A stretch of DNA of 64,000 nt, taken from positions 62,001-126,000 of the forward strand of contig JAFGDE010000008.1 in the NCBI GenBank assembly GCA_016932255.1, in the 5' to 3' direction. The translations under genes were made by a program, and so were the position numbers. The DNA is from Candidatus Saganbacteria bacterium. Its GTDB lineage: Bacteria; Margulisbacteria; WOR-1; O2-12-FULL-45-9. A model generated the notes under the pieces. The model was not told the DNA's origin. It saw nothing but the letters and a program-made list of their open reading frames with translations, and made no database searches. Shown here in pieces: positions 27,407 through 35,600 of this stretch (position 1 is its first letter; each line of letters starts with the position of its first letter).

Positions 27407-28163
27407 TTTTAAGTGCGTGCAGTACCGCGCCGATAGCGCCCATGGCCGCGTGATGCTGCGGGATCAGCAGGCTGCCGGGATCCAGCTCGAGCACCTGTTC
27501 AAAAGCCGAGACCATACCGGCATTGGCCGCCACGCCGCCCTGAAAAGCGATGCGCTGGTGCCATTTTTTGCCTTTGCCAACGTTGCTGACAAAATTTCTG
27601 GCTACGGCAAGGCATAAACCTGCCACGATCTCATATTCCGGCGTGCCTTTCTGCTGGAGATGGATCATATCTGATTTGGCAAAGACCGTGCAGCGGCCGG
27701 CGATCCTGGGCGGATGTTTCGATCTGAGCGCCAGACGGGCGAACTCCTCGATGGTCAACCCGAGCCGGGCGGCCTGCTGGTCAAGGAACGAGCCTGTGCC
27801 TGCGGCGCAGACATTGTTGGTGGCAAAATCGATCAAACTGCCCTGTTTAAGAAAGATCAGCTTGGAATCCTCGCCGCCGATCTCGATCACGCTGCTGACC
27901 TCAGGATATAAGGCTGCGGTGGCAGTGGCCTGGGCCACGATCTCATTGACGAATTTTCCTTTGATGAGCTTGGCGCCGGAGCCCGTGGTCGCGGTCCAGG
28001 CGAGGCTGTAGCGGGAGGTGATATCCTTGATCAGCGACTCGGCGGTGGTTTGCGGTCGGCCGCGACTGCGTTGGTAGTGCGTTTCAATGACGCTCTTATT
28101 CTTATCGATCAGAGCGGTCTTAACGCTGATCGAGCCGATATCAATGCCTAAATAGTGCTGCAT
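27396..28163 (-). CDS. 2-hydroxyacyl-CoA dehydratase activase, single-domain
   Basis: A ~255-aa BadF/BcrA-type ATPase with LGIDIGSISVKTALID, EIGGEDSKLIFL, NNVCAAGTGSFLDQQ and FQGGVAANAGM. The track begins at GTG 28181. ATG 28163 is chosen because the family starts at the LGIDIGS strand, and the extra codons lie in a short repeat (CAGGCACAGGCTCAGG). It overlaps the next gene by 11 nt in a different frame. Together the two ORFs equal one large two-headed activase, so this looks like a split gene whose halves are still translationally coupled. Confidence 0.85.
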   Translation of the reverse strand: MQHYLGIDIGSISVKTALIDKNKSVIETHYQRSRGRPQTTAESLIKDITSRYSLAWTATTGSGAKLIKGKFVNEIVAQATATAALYPEVSSVIEIGGEDSKLIFLKQGSLIDFATNNVCAAGTGSFLDQQAARLGLTIEEFARLALRSKHPPRIAGRCTVFAKSDMIHLQQKGTPEYEIVAGLCLAVARNFVSNVGKGKKWHQRIAFQGGVAANAGMVSAFEQVLELDPGSLLIPQHHAAMGAIGAVLHALKNEN

Positions 28164-28196
28164 AGAAAAAAGAACAGGCACAGGCTCAGGTTTAAA

Positions 28197-28286
28197 CGGA
28201 GGAGGAGAGATTCGAACTCTCGCCCCGGGTTGCCCCGAGCTAACGGTTTAGCAAACCGTCCCCTTCGACCACTTGGGTACTCCTCC
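28197..28286 (-). tRNA. tRNA-Ser (anticodon GCU)
   Basis: A 90-nt class II tRNA. The acceptor stem GGAGGAG pairs with CTCCTCC, the anticodon arm is GGTTTGCTAAACC, a long variable arm follows (GCTCGGGGCAACCCGGGGC), and the T arm is GAGAG-TTCGAAT-CTCTC. G is the discriminator base. CCA is not encoded. Confidence 0.95.
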
Positions 28287-28294
28287 GCGCAAAG

Positions 28295-28345
28295 CGCCCT
28301 GTGCCTAAGCCTCTGCCTGTTCAGGTGAAGGGTCAGGACTAGGCG
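28295..28345. repeat. CCTGTGCCTAAGCCTCTG degenerate repeat between tRNA genes
   Basis: A hexanucleotide-like array (CCTGTG CCTAAG CCTCTG CCTGTT CAGG). Related words occur on either side of the tRNA cluster at 28172-28190 (GGCACAGGCTCAGG) and 28460-28482 (CCTATGCCTGCGCCTTG). Confidence 0.6.
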
Positions 28346-28367
28346 ATTCAAATCTAAGATTTGAATC
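28345..28367. repeat. Perfect hairpin next to tRNA-Ser(GGA)
   Basis: GATTCAAATC-TAA-GATTTGAATC is a perfect 10-bp stem with a 3-nt loop directly after the 3' end of tRNA-Ser(GGA). It may help termination or 3' processing, but no T run follows. Confidence 0.6.
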
Positions 28368-28453
28368 GGAAGGGGTGGGATTCGAACCCACGGTACCGGT
28401 TAAGGTACACACGCTTTCCAAGCGTGCAGTATAAGCCGCTCTCTCACCCTTCC
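28367..28453 (-). tRNA. tRNA-Ser (anticodon GGA)
   Basis: An 87-nt class II tRNA. The acceptor GGAAGGG pairs with CCCTTCC, the anticodon arm is CACGCTTGGAAAGCGTG, a long variable arm follows, and the T arm is GTGGG-TTCGAAT-CCCAC. CCA is not encoded. Confidence 0.95.
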
Positions 28454-28495
28454 GCATGAGTCGCCCTATGCCTGCGCCTTGTCCTTATTCGAATT

Positions 28496-28569
28496 AGCGC
28501 CCAGGGCGATTCGAACGCCCGACCTCTTCCTCCGCAGGGAAGCGCTCTATCCAGCTGAGCTATGGGCGC
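28496..28569 (-). tRNA. tRNA-Arg (anticodon GCG)
   Basis: A 74-nt tRNA with acceptor GCGCCCA/TGGGCGC, D arm AGCTCAGCTGGATAGAGC, anticodon arm CTTCC-CTGCGGA-GGAAG and T arm CGGGCG-TTCGAAT-CGCCC. Most bacteria read CGN with an ACG (inosine) tRNA-Arg, so a GCG anticodon is notable. CCA is not encoded. A leftward TATTAT lies ~15 nt upstream, overlapping the pgm-family promoter. Confidence 0.93.
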
Positions 28570-28580
28570 AGCTAGCGATA

Positions 28581-28589
28581 TGATATAAT
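28581..28589 (+). promoter_or_regulatory. Extended -10 of the phosphohexomutase gene, leaderless
   Basis: TGATATAAT ends 8 nt before the ATG at 28598, so the message should start at or beside the initiation codon. The reverse strand reads TATTATA here and could serve tRNA-Arg. Confidence 0.6.
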
Positions 28590-28597
28590 ACCATATC

Positions 28598-29983
28598 ATG
28601 ATTAAATTTGGAACCGATGGCTGGCGGGCGGTAATTTCCGACGAATTTACCTTTGCCAACGTCAAAAAGGTCGGCAGAGCGATCGCCCGATACCTCATCG
28701 ATCACAAACTTGCCAAAAAGCCGCTGATCATCGGTTATGATCCCCGTTTTCTGGCTGACAAATTCGCTGAACAGATCGCAAAGATCATGGAAGAAGCCGG
28801 GATCAATGTCTTTTTAACCGAACGCGACACTCCCACGCCGATAATTGCCTGGGAAGTCAGGGACAAGCGGGCGGCCGGCGCGGTAGTGCTGACAGCTTCA
28901 CACAATCCGGCCCAGTACTGCGGCATCAAGTTTATTCCTGACTACGCCGGTCCGGCCAATGAGACCATTACGGCGGAGCTTCAGGAAAATTCCAACAGAG
29001 ACATCTCCCTGCCGGAGGCAGAACAAAAGGGCAAAGTCGAGCGTTTCGAGCCGCGCCAGCGCTATCTGAAATACCTTGCCTCCATCATTGATGTCAGCGT
29101 GATCAAACAAGCCGAGCTCAAGGTCATTTATGACGCGATGCACGGTGCAGGGCGGGGGTATACTGACCTGGCCCTGCAGGAATTCGGCTGCAAGGTGGAG
29201 ATCATCAACGGAGAGCGTGACGTGCTCTTTGGCGGCAGCCAGCCCGAGCCGGCTGATGAATATCTGGGCGACCTGAAAAAGAAAGTTGTTGAGGCTAAGG
29301 CCGAGCTTGGATTGGCCAATGACGGCGACGCGGACCGTTTCGGCGTGATCGACGAACGGGGGATATATCTCAAGGCCGATCAGATACTGGCGCTGGTCTT
29401 TGATTATCTGGTCAAGGTCAAGGGTTATCACGGTTCCGTGGTCCGCTCAGTGGGTACCAGCAGCATGCTGGACCGGATCGCTGCCAGACATCACATCAAG
29501 GTCCATGAAACGCCAGTCGGCTTCAAGCACATTGCCGGCATCATGCTCAAAGAGGACGTTATTATCGGCGGGGAGGAGAGCGGCGGCCTGTCCATCAAGG
29601 GCCATATCCCTGAGAAGGACGGCATCCTGGCTGACCTGCTGATCGTTGAAATGGTCGCGAAAAAGAAGAAGCCTCTGTCAAAGATCTGGCAGGCACTGAT
29701 CGCTGAAGTGGGCGACAGCCACACAAAAAGGATCAATCTTGAGTTGACCGAGGCCAGCAAACAGGCCTTTATGAAAAAGCTGGCAGATCAACCGCCTCAA
29801 GTCCTGGCCGGTCTTAAAGTCAAAGAGGTCAATAAGCTTGATGGCGTCAAACTGCTTCTGTCTGATGGCAGCTGGGTCCTGGCCCGGCCGTCAGGCACGG
29901 AACCATTGGTGCGGACCTACGCCGAATCCGACAGGCCCGAGAAGCTTGACTTGATTTTAGAAGCGCTCGGCAATCTGGTATAA
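28598..29983 (+). CDS. Phosphoglucomutase / phosphomannomutase family enzyme
   Basis: A 461-aa alpha-D-phosphohexomutase that moves phosphate between C1 and C6 of hexoses. It has the four conserved loops: TASHNP with the phosphoserine, NDGDADRFG with the Mg2+ ligands, GGEESGGLS for sugar binding and RPSGTEPLVRTY for phosphate binding. N-terminal FGTDGWRAVI is typical. Glucose, mannose and glucosamine phosphates cannot be told apart. With glgA it could feed glycogen synthesis. Its last codons contain the pyrR -10 (GTATAAT, the TAA being its stop). Confidence 0.92.
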   Translation: MIKFGTDGWRAVISDEFTFANVKKVGRAIARYLIDHKLAKKPLIIGYDPRFLADKFAEQIAKIMEEAGINVFLTERDTPTPIIAWEVRDKRAAGAVVLTASHNPAQYCGIKFIPDYAGPANETITAELQENSNRDISLPEAEQKGKVERFEPRQRYLKYLASIIDVSVIKQAELKVIYDAMHGAGRGYTDLALQEFGCKVEIINGERDVLFGGSQPEPADEYLGDLKKKVVEAKAELGLANDGDADRFGVIDERGIYLKADQILALVFDYLVKVKGYHGSVVRSVGTSSMLDRIAARHHIKVHETPVGFKHIAGIMLKEDVIIGGEESGGLSIKGHIPEKDGILADLLIVEMVAKKKKPLSKIWQALIAEVGDSHTKRINLELTEASKQAFMKKLADQPPQVLAGLKVKEVNKLDGVKLLLSDGSWVLARPSGTEPLVRTYAESDRPEKLDLILEALGNLV

Positions 29984-29984
29984 T
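29976..29984 (+). promoter_or_regulatory. pyrR extended -10 promoter
   Basis: TGGTATAAT overlaps the stop codon of the preceding gene. GGAGG lies between it and the pyrR ATG at 30005. Confidence 0.5.
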
Positions 29985-30004
29985 ACTGGCTGGAGGGAAC
30001 CAAT

Positions 30005-30565
30005 ATGGCCAAAAAGAAAAAGAAGACCGAAAAAAGCCCCAACTTGAAGATCGTGATGGACAAGATCGAGATGGGGCGCGCGCTCAAGCGCATGGCCCGT
30101 CAGATAGTTGAATCCAACAAAGGTGTTGATAACCTGGCCATTGTCGGCATTATCCAGCGAGGCGTGCCCCTGGCCAAACGACTGGCCGAGATCATTGCCC
30201 AGGAAGAAGAGGTCAATATCCCGGTCGGTGAGCTGGATGTTTCCCTCTACCGCGACGACCTGACCAAAAAAGGCCAGTATATCGAAGTGAGGAAATCCGA
30301 TATTCCGTTCAGCCTGAACAACATGACGGTCGTGCTGGTGGATGACGTTATTTTTGCCGGCAGGACAGCCCGCGCCGCGCTTGACGGGCTCAAGGATTAC
30401 GGCCGCGCGGCCAAGGTCCAGCTGGCTGCATTGGTCGACCGGGGCCACAGGGAACTGCCGATCCATCCTGATTTTGTGGGCAAGGTCACACCCACGGCCA
30501 AAGGCGAAGATGTTAAGGTCGATGTGTACGAGGTCGATGGGGTGGACCGGGTCGTGATCAAGTAG
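30005..30565 (+). CDS. pyrR: PyrR: pyrimidine regulator / uracil phosphoribosyltransferase
   Basis: A 186-aa phosphoribosyltransferase-fold protein. The PRPP loop is VVLVDDVIFAGRTARAALD, and the order AIVGIIQRGVPLAKRLAE, VGELDVSLYRDDL and DRGHRELPI matches PyrR. It has a basic N-terminal addition (AKKKKKTEKS). PyrR binds pyr mRNA to promote termination in many bacteria and can have UPRT activity. No pyr genes or PyrR-binding leader are seen nearby, so it acts in trans or mainly as an enzyme. Confidence 0.92.
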   Translation: MAKKKKKTEKSPNLKIVMDKIEMGRALKRMARQIVESNKGVDNLAIVGIIQRGVPLAKRLAEIIAQEEEVNIPVGELDVSLYRDDLTKKGQYIEVRKSDIPFSLNNMTVVLVDDVIFAGRTARAALDGLKDYGRAAKVQLAALVDRGHRELPIHPDFVGKVTPTAKGEDVKVDVYEVDGVDRVVIK

Positions 30566-30571
30566 GCTGCC

Positions 30572-30751
30572 TTATAGACAGACGCTGACCAGCGAGCCGC
30601 CGGTAGTTGATTTAATGTGTTCTTCTAAGGCAGCTGTATGGCGGGGATCAATATAATGATCTCTGGAGTTGGAGCCTCCGGATCCGGCATCATCATCCAA
30701 TGGAGGCATCTTGATAACAGGGGTTCGTTTCTTCTTGTTTCTGGGACTCAT
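30572..30751 (-). CDS. Small 59-aa unrecognised protein (not in the ORF track)
   Basis: A short minus-strand frame begins MSPRNKKKRTPVIKMPPLDD and ends SLVSVCL. Support comes from GGGAGGG 5 nt before the ATG and a TATAAT at 30785-30790 about 35 nt further upstream. It ends 6 nt from the convergent pyrR stop. Composition is basic at the N-terminus and acidic/Gly-Ser in the middle. Function unknown. The overlapping plus-strand ORF at 30638 has no such signals. Confidence 0.5.
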   Translation of the reverse strand: MSPRNKKKRTPVIKMPPLDDDAGSGGSNSRDHYIDPRHTAALEEHIKSTTGGSLVSVCL

Positions 30752-30784
30752 AACGGCCCTCCCATTTTCGGATATTTTCTATAT

Positions 30785-30790
30785 ATTATA
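30785..30790 (-). promoter_or_regulatory. -10 element of the 59-aa gene
   Basis: TATAAT on the minus strand, followed by a ~27-nt leader with a strong Shine-Dalgarno. No clear -35 is visible. Confidence 0.4.
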
Positions 30791-30864
30791 TCGGGTCATA
30801 CAGCCGAGAACTTGTATGAAAAGTTTCCAAAGGTCGCAGCTGTTTCAGTCCTGCTATTAACTGA

Positions 30865-31512
30865 TCAAAGGGTGAGGGGCATGATTATTGAAACTTCTTC
30901 ACCCTCAGGGATCGCTGAAGTCTGAACATAGGCTGATGCGCCTGCGATCTCATCAAATAGCTGTTCCTGGGACAACCCTTCAGGCAACCTTAGTACATAA
31001 GGATGCCCATCTGCGTCTATAGTGCTGACTGATACTGTCGTAACGCCTCCGGGCGTGCCAGGGGTACCGGCTTCAATGTCAGGAGCGGTTCCGCCGCTGA
31101 CCACAACTGTCAGGGTTAATCGGCCGGACAGGGCTGGTTGATGTCTTTCAATTAATCTCAGAACAGTTGTCCGAACAGCGCTTTGGAGATCCCTGAGTTG
31201 TCCTTGCACGGCTTGCTGATCAGCTGTGAAGGGTTCCCCGGCTTCTTGAGCTGCTTCCATGGCTAAAGTAACCTCTGCCGTGCAGAGGCTGAGATCGACC
31301 GGGGCCCCATTAGGTGCGCCAACGGTTTCCAATTCCGGGACCATGTGTTCTGTGATCGATTGATGGTTGGGATTTTTTGGGTCGGGAGTAAAAGGGATGG
31401 GATTGCCGTAAGTGATTGTATTCCCGCCATCCGTTGTTATTTTTGCCGGTGGATTAGGAACCGGTCCTACACTTGGAGTGCCTCCGCCTGGTCCTTGTAC
31501 TGGTCCTGTCAT
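30865..31512 (-). CDS. Unrecognised 215-aa protein with Pro/Gly-rich N-terminus
   Basis: The first ~60 residues are Pro/Gly/Asn-rich (GPVQGPGGGTPSVGPVPNPP) and lack a signal peptide. The rest is an alternating alpha/beta-like sequence with RLTLTVVVSG and a Gly/Thr linker. A Shine-Dalgarno-like AAGGGGGGG precedes the ATG. No family is recognised. It lies in a set of small unknowns with the 59-aa gene. The 150 bases upstream (31513-31664) are A/T-rich and hold no gene that I can support. Confidence 0.5.
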   Translation of the reverse strand: MTGPVQGPGGGTPSVGPVPNPPAKITTDGGNTITYGNPIPFTPDPKNPNHQSITEHMVPELETVGAPNGAPVDLSLCTAEVTLAMEAAQEAGEPFTADQQAVQGQLRDLQSAVRTTVLRLIERHQPALSGRLTLTVVVSGGTAPDIEAGTPGTPGGVTTVSVSTIDADGHPYVLRLPEGLSQEQLFDEIAGASAYVQTSAIPEGEEVSIIMPLTL

Positions 31513-31664
31513 AATGATTACCCCCCCTTGTTAGGCATACGTGACTATTATCGGAGTAAGAGCATAAAAACTTGCATTTGCTCAGCCATGATAATAATCA
31601 ATAATATGATAATAGGTCAAATAGTCCATAGTGTCAAGACTTTTAGTGATATTTCTTGAAAGCC

Positions 31665-32531
31665 TTACTGGTTAAGGGATTCAGACAGAATGATGACCTG
31701 CCTGCCGCTGGCAAAGGCAATATGGTTGACCCCGCTTTCCGGCACTAATTCCTGCCAGTTGTCGAGATGCAAAAGATCTTGTGTGGCGGGGATCAATTCC
31801 GGTAATAGTATGTCTATTTCCATGTAACCATCGCCGAACTGTGATGATAGTTCATCACCAAAACTCAAATGATCCTGTCCTGCAACGGGCAGCTCGTTAT
31901 TATGATTAGCGCCGGTATACACGGCGATCCGGCGGTCTGGCTCGATCAGCGACTGGGTGACGGCCAGGCATCTTTCATTAAGGAATTCAACGATATTAAG
32001 TCGATTAGCATAGTATTCTCCCGTACCGCTAGCATGACAACCGTGCAGACTGATCCCCAGCGCTCGCGCCTGTCTTAAAACCTCCAGTGCACCCGGCAGA
32101 TCTGGATTATAGCCAAACCAGTGGGTTAGGAATGGCCCGAGTGCCTGGGTCTGGCCAAATGCTTCAATTTCGGCTGCGGCGCTCTCTCCGGCAGGCAGGT
32201 GTTCCCAGACCAGATCGGTAATGCCTTGGTCTGCCAGAAGCGGCATTACTTCGCGGGCAAAATATTGCATGGTGGAAACAAGATCAGAGATCTCCTTCTT
32301 ATGGATCTCGCCAAAAGCCACAACCTGTATAGAATCATTTAAAATGCTGGCAACGGCAGATCTAAGGTCCGGGTAATTCGTAACCGTGCGGTCAGGCGCG
32401 GTCTGAGGCGGCGCTATCACTGCGACCGTGGCAGCAGGCGGTTCTTCGGCCGGCGGGCTTATATGGGCCCGGCTTGCGCCGCAACCCGATAAAAGCATCA
32501 TGGTCAGCGGGAGTAATCTCAGGATGTTCAT
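31665..32531 (-). CDS. ChaN/EreA (Tiki superfamily)-like lipoprotein
   Basis: A ~288-aa lipoprotein from the ATG at 32531, which gives the signal peptide MNILRLLPLTMMLLSGC with lipobox LSGC; the track start at 32591 would bury this. The core has VVAFGEIHKKEI, DLVWEHLP and YTGANHNNELP, matching the conserved Glu/His positions of ChaN, EreA and TraB/Tiki proteins. Members include haem-binding lipoproteins and metal-dependent hydrolases. The activity cannot be assigned. It is divergent from the helicase gene. A second family member lies at 55819. Confidence 0.7.
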   Translation of the reverse strand: MNILRLLPLTMMLLSGCGASRAHISPPAEEPPAATVAVIAPPQTAPDRTVTNYPDLRSAVASILNDSIQVVAFGEIHKKEISDLVSTMQYFAREVMPLLADQGITDLVWEHLPAGESAAAEIEAFGQTQALGPFLTHWFGYNPDLPGALEVLRQARALGISLHGCHASGTGEYYANRLNIVEFLNERCLAVTQSLIEPDRRIAVYTGANHNNELPVAGQDHLSFGDELSSQFGDGYMEIDILLPELIPATQDLLHLDNWQELVPESGVNHIAFASGRQVIILSESLNQ

Positions 32532-32584
32532 AACCTTTGTTCCTCTGATTATTTTTCTCCTAAAAAAAGTGAAAATTTCAGGTT

Positions 32585-32614
32585 TTTCCAAAGCTTTTAA
32601 AATTGATGTATAAT
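32585..32614 (+). promoter_or_regulatory. Leaderless promoter of the helicase-nuclease gene
   Basis: TTTCCA (32585-32590), 18-bp spacer, TATAAT (32609-32614). The -10 ends 6 nt before ATG 32621, which makes that ATG rather than 32603 the start. Confidence 0.6.
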
Positions 32615-32620
32615 ACTGGC

Positions 32621-35600
32621 ATGCCTGCTATTAAGACCCACGCTGATGTGAAAGATATCCTTAAGGGCCTAAACCCGGAACAGATAAAAGCGGTCACTCA
32701 CGGCCAGGGGCCGATGCTGGCCATTGCCGGTGCAGGGACAGGCAAGACCACTGTCATTATCCGCCGCATCGCTTATCTAATAGCCACGAAAAAGGCCAAG
32801 CCCGGCGAGATCCTGGCGTTGACCTTTACTGACAAAGCGGCCGAAGAAATGGAAGCCAGGGTAGATAAACTGGTGCCTTACGGCTATATCGACGTTTCCC
32901 TGGCCACGTTCCACGCTTTCGGCGACAGGGTCCTGCGTGACCATTGCCTTGAACTGGGGCTTGATCCTGATTACCGGGTCATGTCGCGGCCGGAACAGCT
33001 GGTCTTTTTCCGCGAGCATTTGTTCGATCTGCCGCTTAAATACTATAAAACGCTGTCCGACCCGACCAAGCATCTGGACGCCCTGATCAACGTGATCAGC
33101 CGGGCGCAGGACGAGAATATATCGCCTGAGGCTTTTCTCAAGTGGGCGAAGAAACTTAAGGTAGCTGGAAGCCAGGAATCAGTAGCCAGAGAGGAAAAAA
33201 GAAGGTACCTGGAAATAGCCGCGGTCTATCAGAAATATCAGCAGTTAAAGGCGGAAAAGGGGTTCATTGACTTTGGCGACCAGGTCAGCCTGGCCTTGAA
33301 ATTGTTCCGGGAAAGACCGGCCGTGCTCAAGGAATTCCAGCAGCGCTATAAATACATCCTGGTCGATGAATTCCAGGATACCAATCTGGCCCAGTTCGAA
33401 TTGTTAAAGCTTTTAGCCGGAAAAAAAGCCAACTTGACGGTTGTAGGAGACGATGACCAGTCGATCTACAAGTTCCGCGGGGCGGCCATTTCCAATATCC
33501 TGGGCTTTAAGAAGGTCTACAAAAAGACCAAAACAATCGTCTTGACAAAGAATTACCGCTCGTCGCAGATCATCCTGGATACGGCCCACCGCCTGATCAA
33601 ACACAATGACCCTGACCGGCTTGAGGTGAGAGCCGGGATCGATAAAAGGCTGGTTTCTTGTGTGGAACCTGCGACTGAACCCCGATGTGGGAATCGGGGC
33701 AGGCGTCGCGGTTCCACGGGTCGCGGACGGGAGGAACCGACGCGTTCAGCGGCGGGAGGGACCCGTCCGCAGCACCTGCATTTTGACCGCTTGAGCTCAG
33801 AGGCCGATTGGGTAGCTCAAACTATCAAGAGCAAACACGAGAAGGGTTATAAGTACAGCGACTTTGCTATTCTGGTGCGGGCCAACGCTGACGCGGAGAT
33901 CTTCAGGCAATCGCTGAACATGCAGAACATCCCGCACCAGTTCTTTGGCGGGGCAGGACTTTACCAGTATCCAGAGGTCCAGCTGGCCCTGTCGTTCCTC
34001 AAGTCAGTCGGCGACCTGGCCGATTCGCCGGCCCTGTTCCAGTTGTCCGTTTCCCCGGTCTACCAGCTGGACCCGCTGGACCTGCAGAAGATGAACACCT
34101 TTGCCCAAAGGCGCAATCTGACCCTGCATCATGTCTTCAGCCATCTGGAAGATAAGACCGAGGACTTTTCCGTTCTGAGCGACCTGAAAAAGAAGTCCCG
34201 GTCAACGGTGCGCAGGATCATGGATGATATAGAGCACTATCTGGCTTTTGCCAGGGAAAAGACCACAGGAGAGGTCCTCCACCGATTTCTTAAGCGTTCA
34301 GGCTATCTTGAGAAGTTGATGAAGGACGAGAGCGAGGAGAACGACCGGCGCTTGCAGAACCTGGCGCGATTCTTTGATATCCTGCATCAGTTCAAGTCTG
34401 TGGCAGAACTTGACCGGGTGTCTGAGTTCATCAAATATATCAATGTCATGCGCCAGGCAGGGGATAACCCTGAATCAGTGGCTTTTGATCCGGACCTTGA
34501 CGCGGTCCAGGTCATGACCGTGCACAAGGCTAAGGGGCTGGAGTTCCGCGAGGTCTTCCTGGTCTCACTGGTAGCGGAAAAATTTCCCTCACGCAGACGG
34601 AAGGACCCGATCGAACTGCCGCCAGGCCTGATCAAGGAAGAACTGCCTTCAGGCGATTTTCATCTTCAGGAAGAACGGCGGCTGTTCTATGTCGGCATGA
34701 CCCGGGCAAAAGAAGCGCTTTATTTGACCTCATCGGCTGACCTCGGCGGCAAGCGCCAGCGCAAGGTCTCCCAGTTCGTGCTTGAAGCCCTGGACACGCT
34801 CAAGGCCGATATCAGCATGATCAAACGTTCGGCCAAGGAGCAGATCGAGCTGTTCGCGCCGATCGAAGTGATCCTGCCCGCGGCGAAAAAGATCAGATCA
34901 GGTGAGCCGATCTATTTGAGCGCTTCCCAGATAGAGGACTATCTGCTGTGTCCTTTGAAATATAAATATGTCAGTGTTCTGCGCGTGCCGCTCTTGCCCA
35001 ATCACCAGATCATTTATGGCGTGGCCATGCACCAGGCTGCCCAGGCATTGAGCTCGGCCAGGAAGAACAAGAAGAAGTTCACTGAAAAGCAATTGATCGA
35101 GACCTTGCTGCGCAACTGGTCGTCAGAAGGGTTCATCTCCCGCGAACATGAGGAACAGCGTTTGAGCCAGGCTAAAAAGGCCCTGAAACGCTTCTTTCGC
35201 GATGAGCAGAGGTCCAAACGTAGGATAAAATATGTTGAAGAGGAGTTTTCCGTGCCCAAAGGAGACATCATTGTCCGCGGCCGCTGGGACAGGGTAGAGG
35301 AATTGGGCGGGAAAACTTATATCACTGATTTCAAGACCTCAGAGATCAGGGAGCAAGAAGACGCTGACAAGCGGGCCAAAGAGAGCAAACAGCTTAATCT
35401 CTATGCCGCGGTCTGGCAGGAGAAGTTCAAGGACCTGCCGTATCGCGTTGAGCTTTACTTTATGGACAGCGGCCTGGTCGGCTCAGTCGAAAAGGACCAG
35501 GCAGACGTGCTGAAGACCTGGCAGATGGTCAAAGATGTTGCCCAAGGCATCCGTTCCGGCAAGTTCACGGCCAAACCTAATTACCGCTCATGTTCCTATT

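Noticed and set aside
28444-28698. Minus-strand ORF spanning tRNA-Arg
   Set aside because: It is a read-through of tRNA and antisense phosphohexomutase sequence, not a gene.
30638-30925. 95-aa plus-strand ORF
   Set aside because: No Shine-Dalgarno, and it runs antisense to a small minus-strand ORF that has a promoter and ribosome-binding site.
31345-31659. 104-aa plus-strand ORF upstream of the Tiki-like gene
   Set aside because: It is antisense to the 215-aa gene, has cysteine/serine-rich shadow-like composition and lacks a ribosome-binding site.
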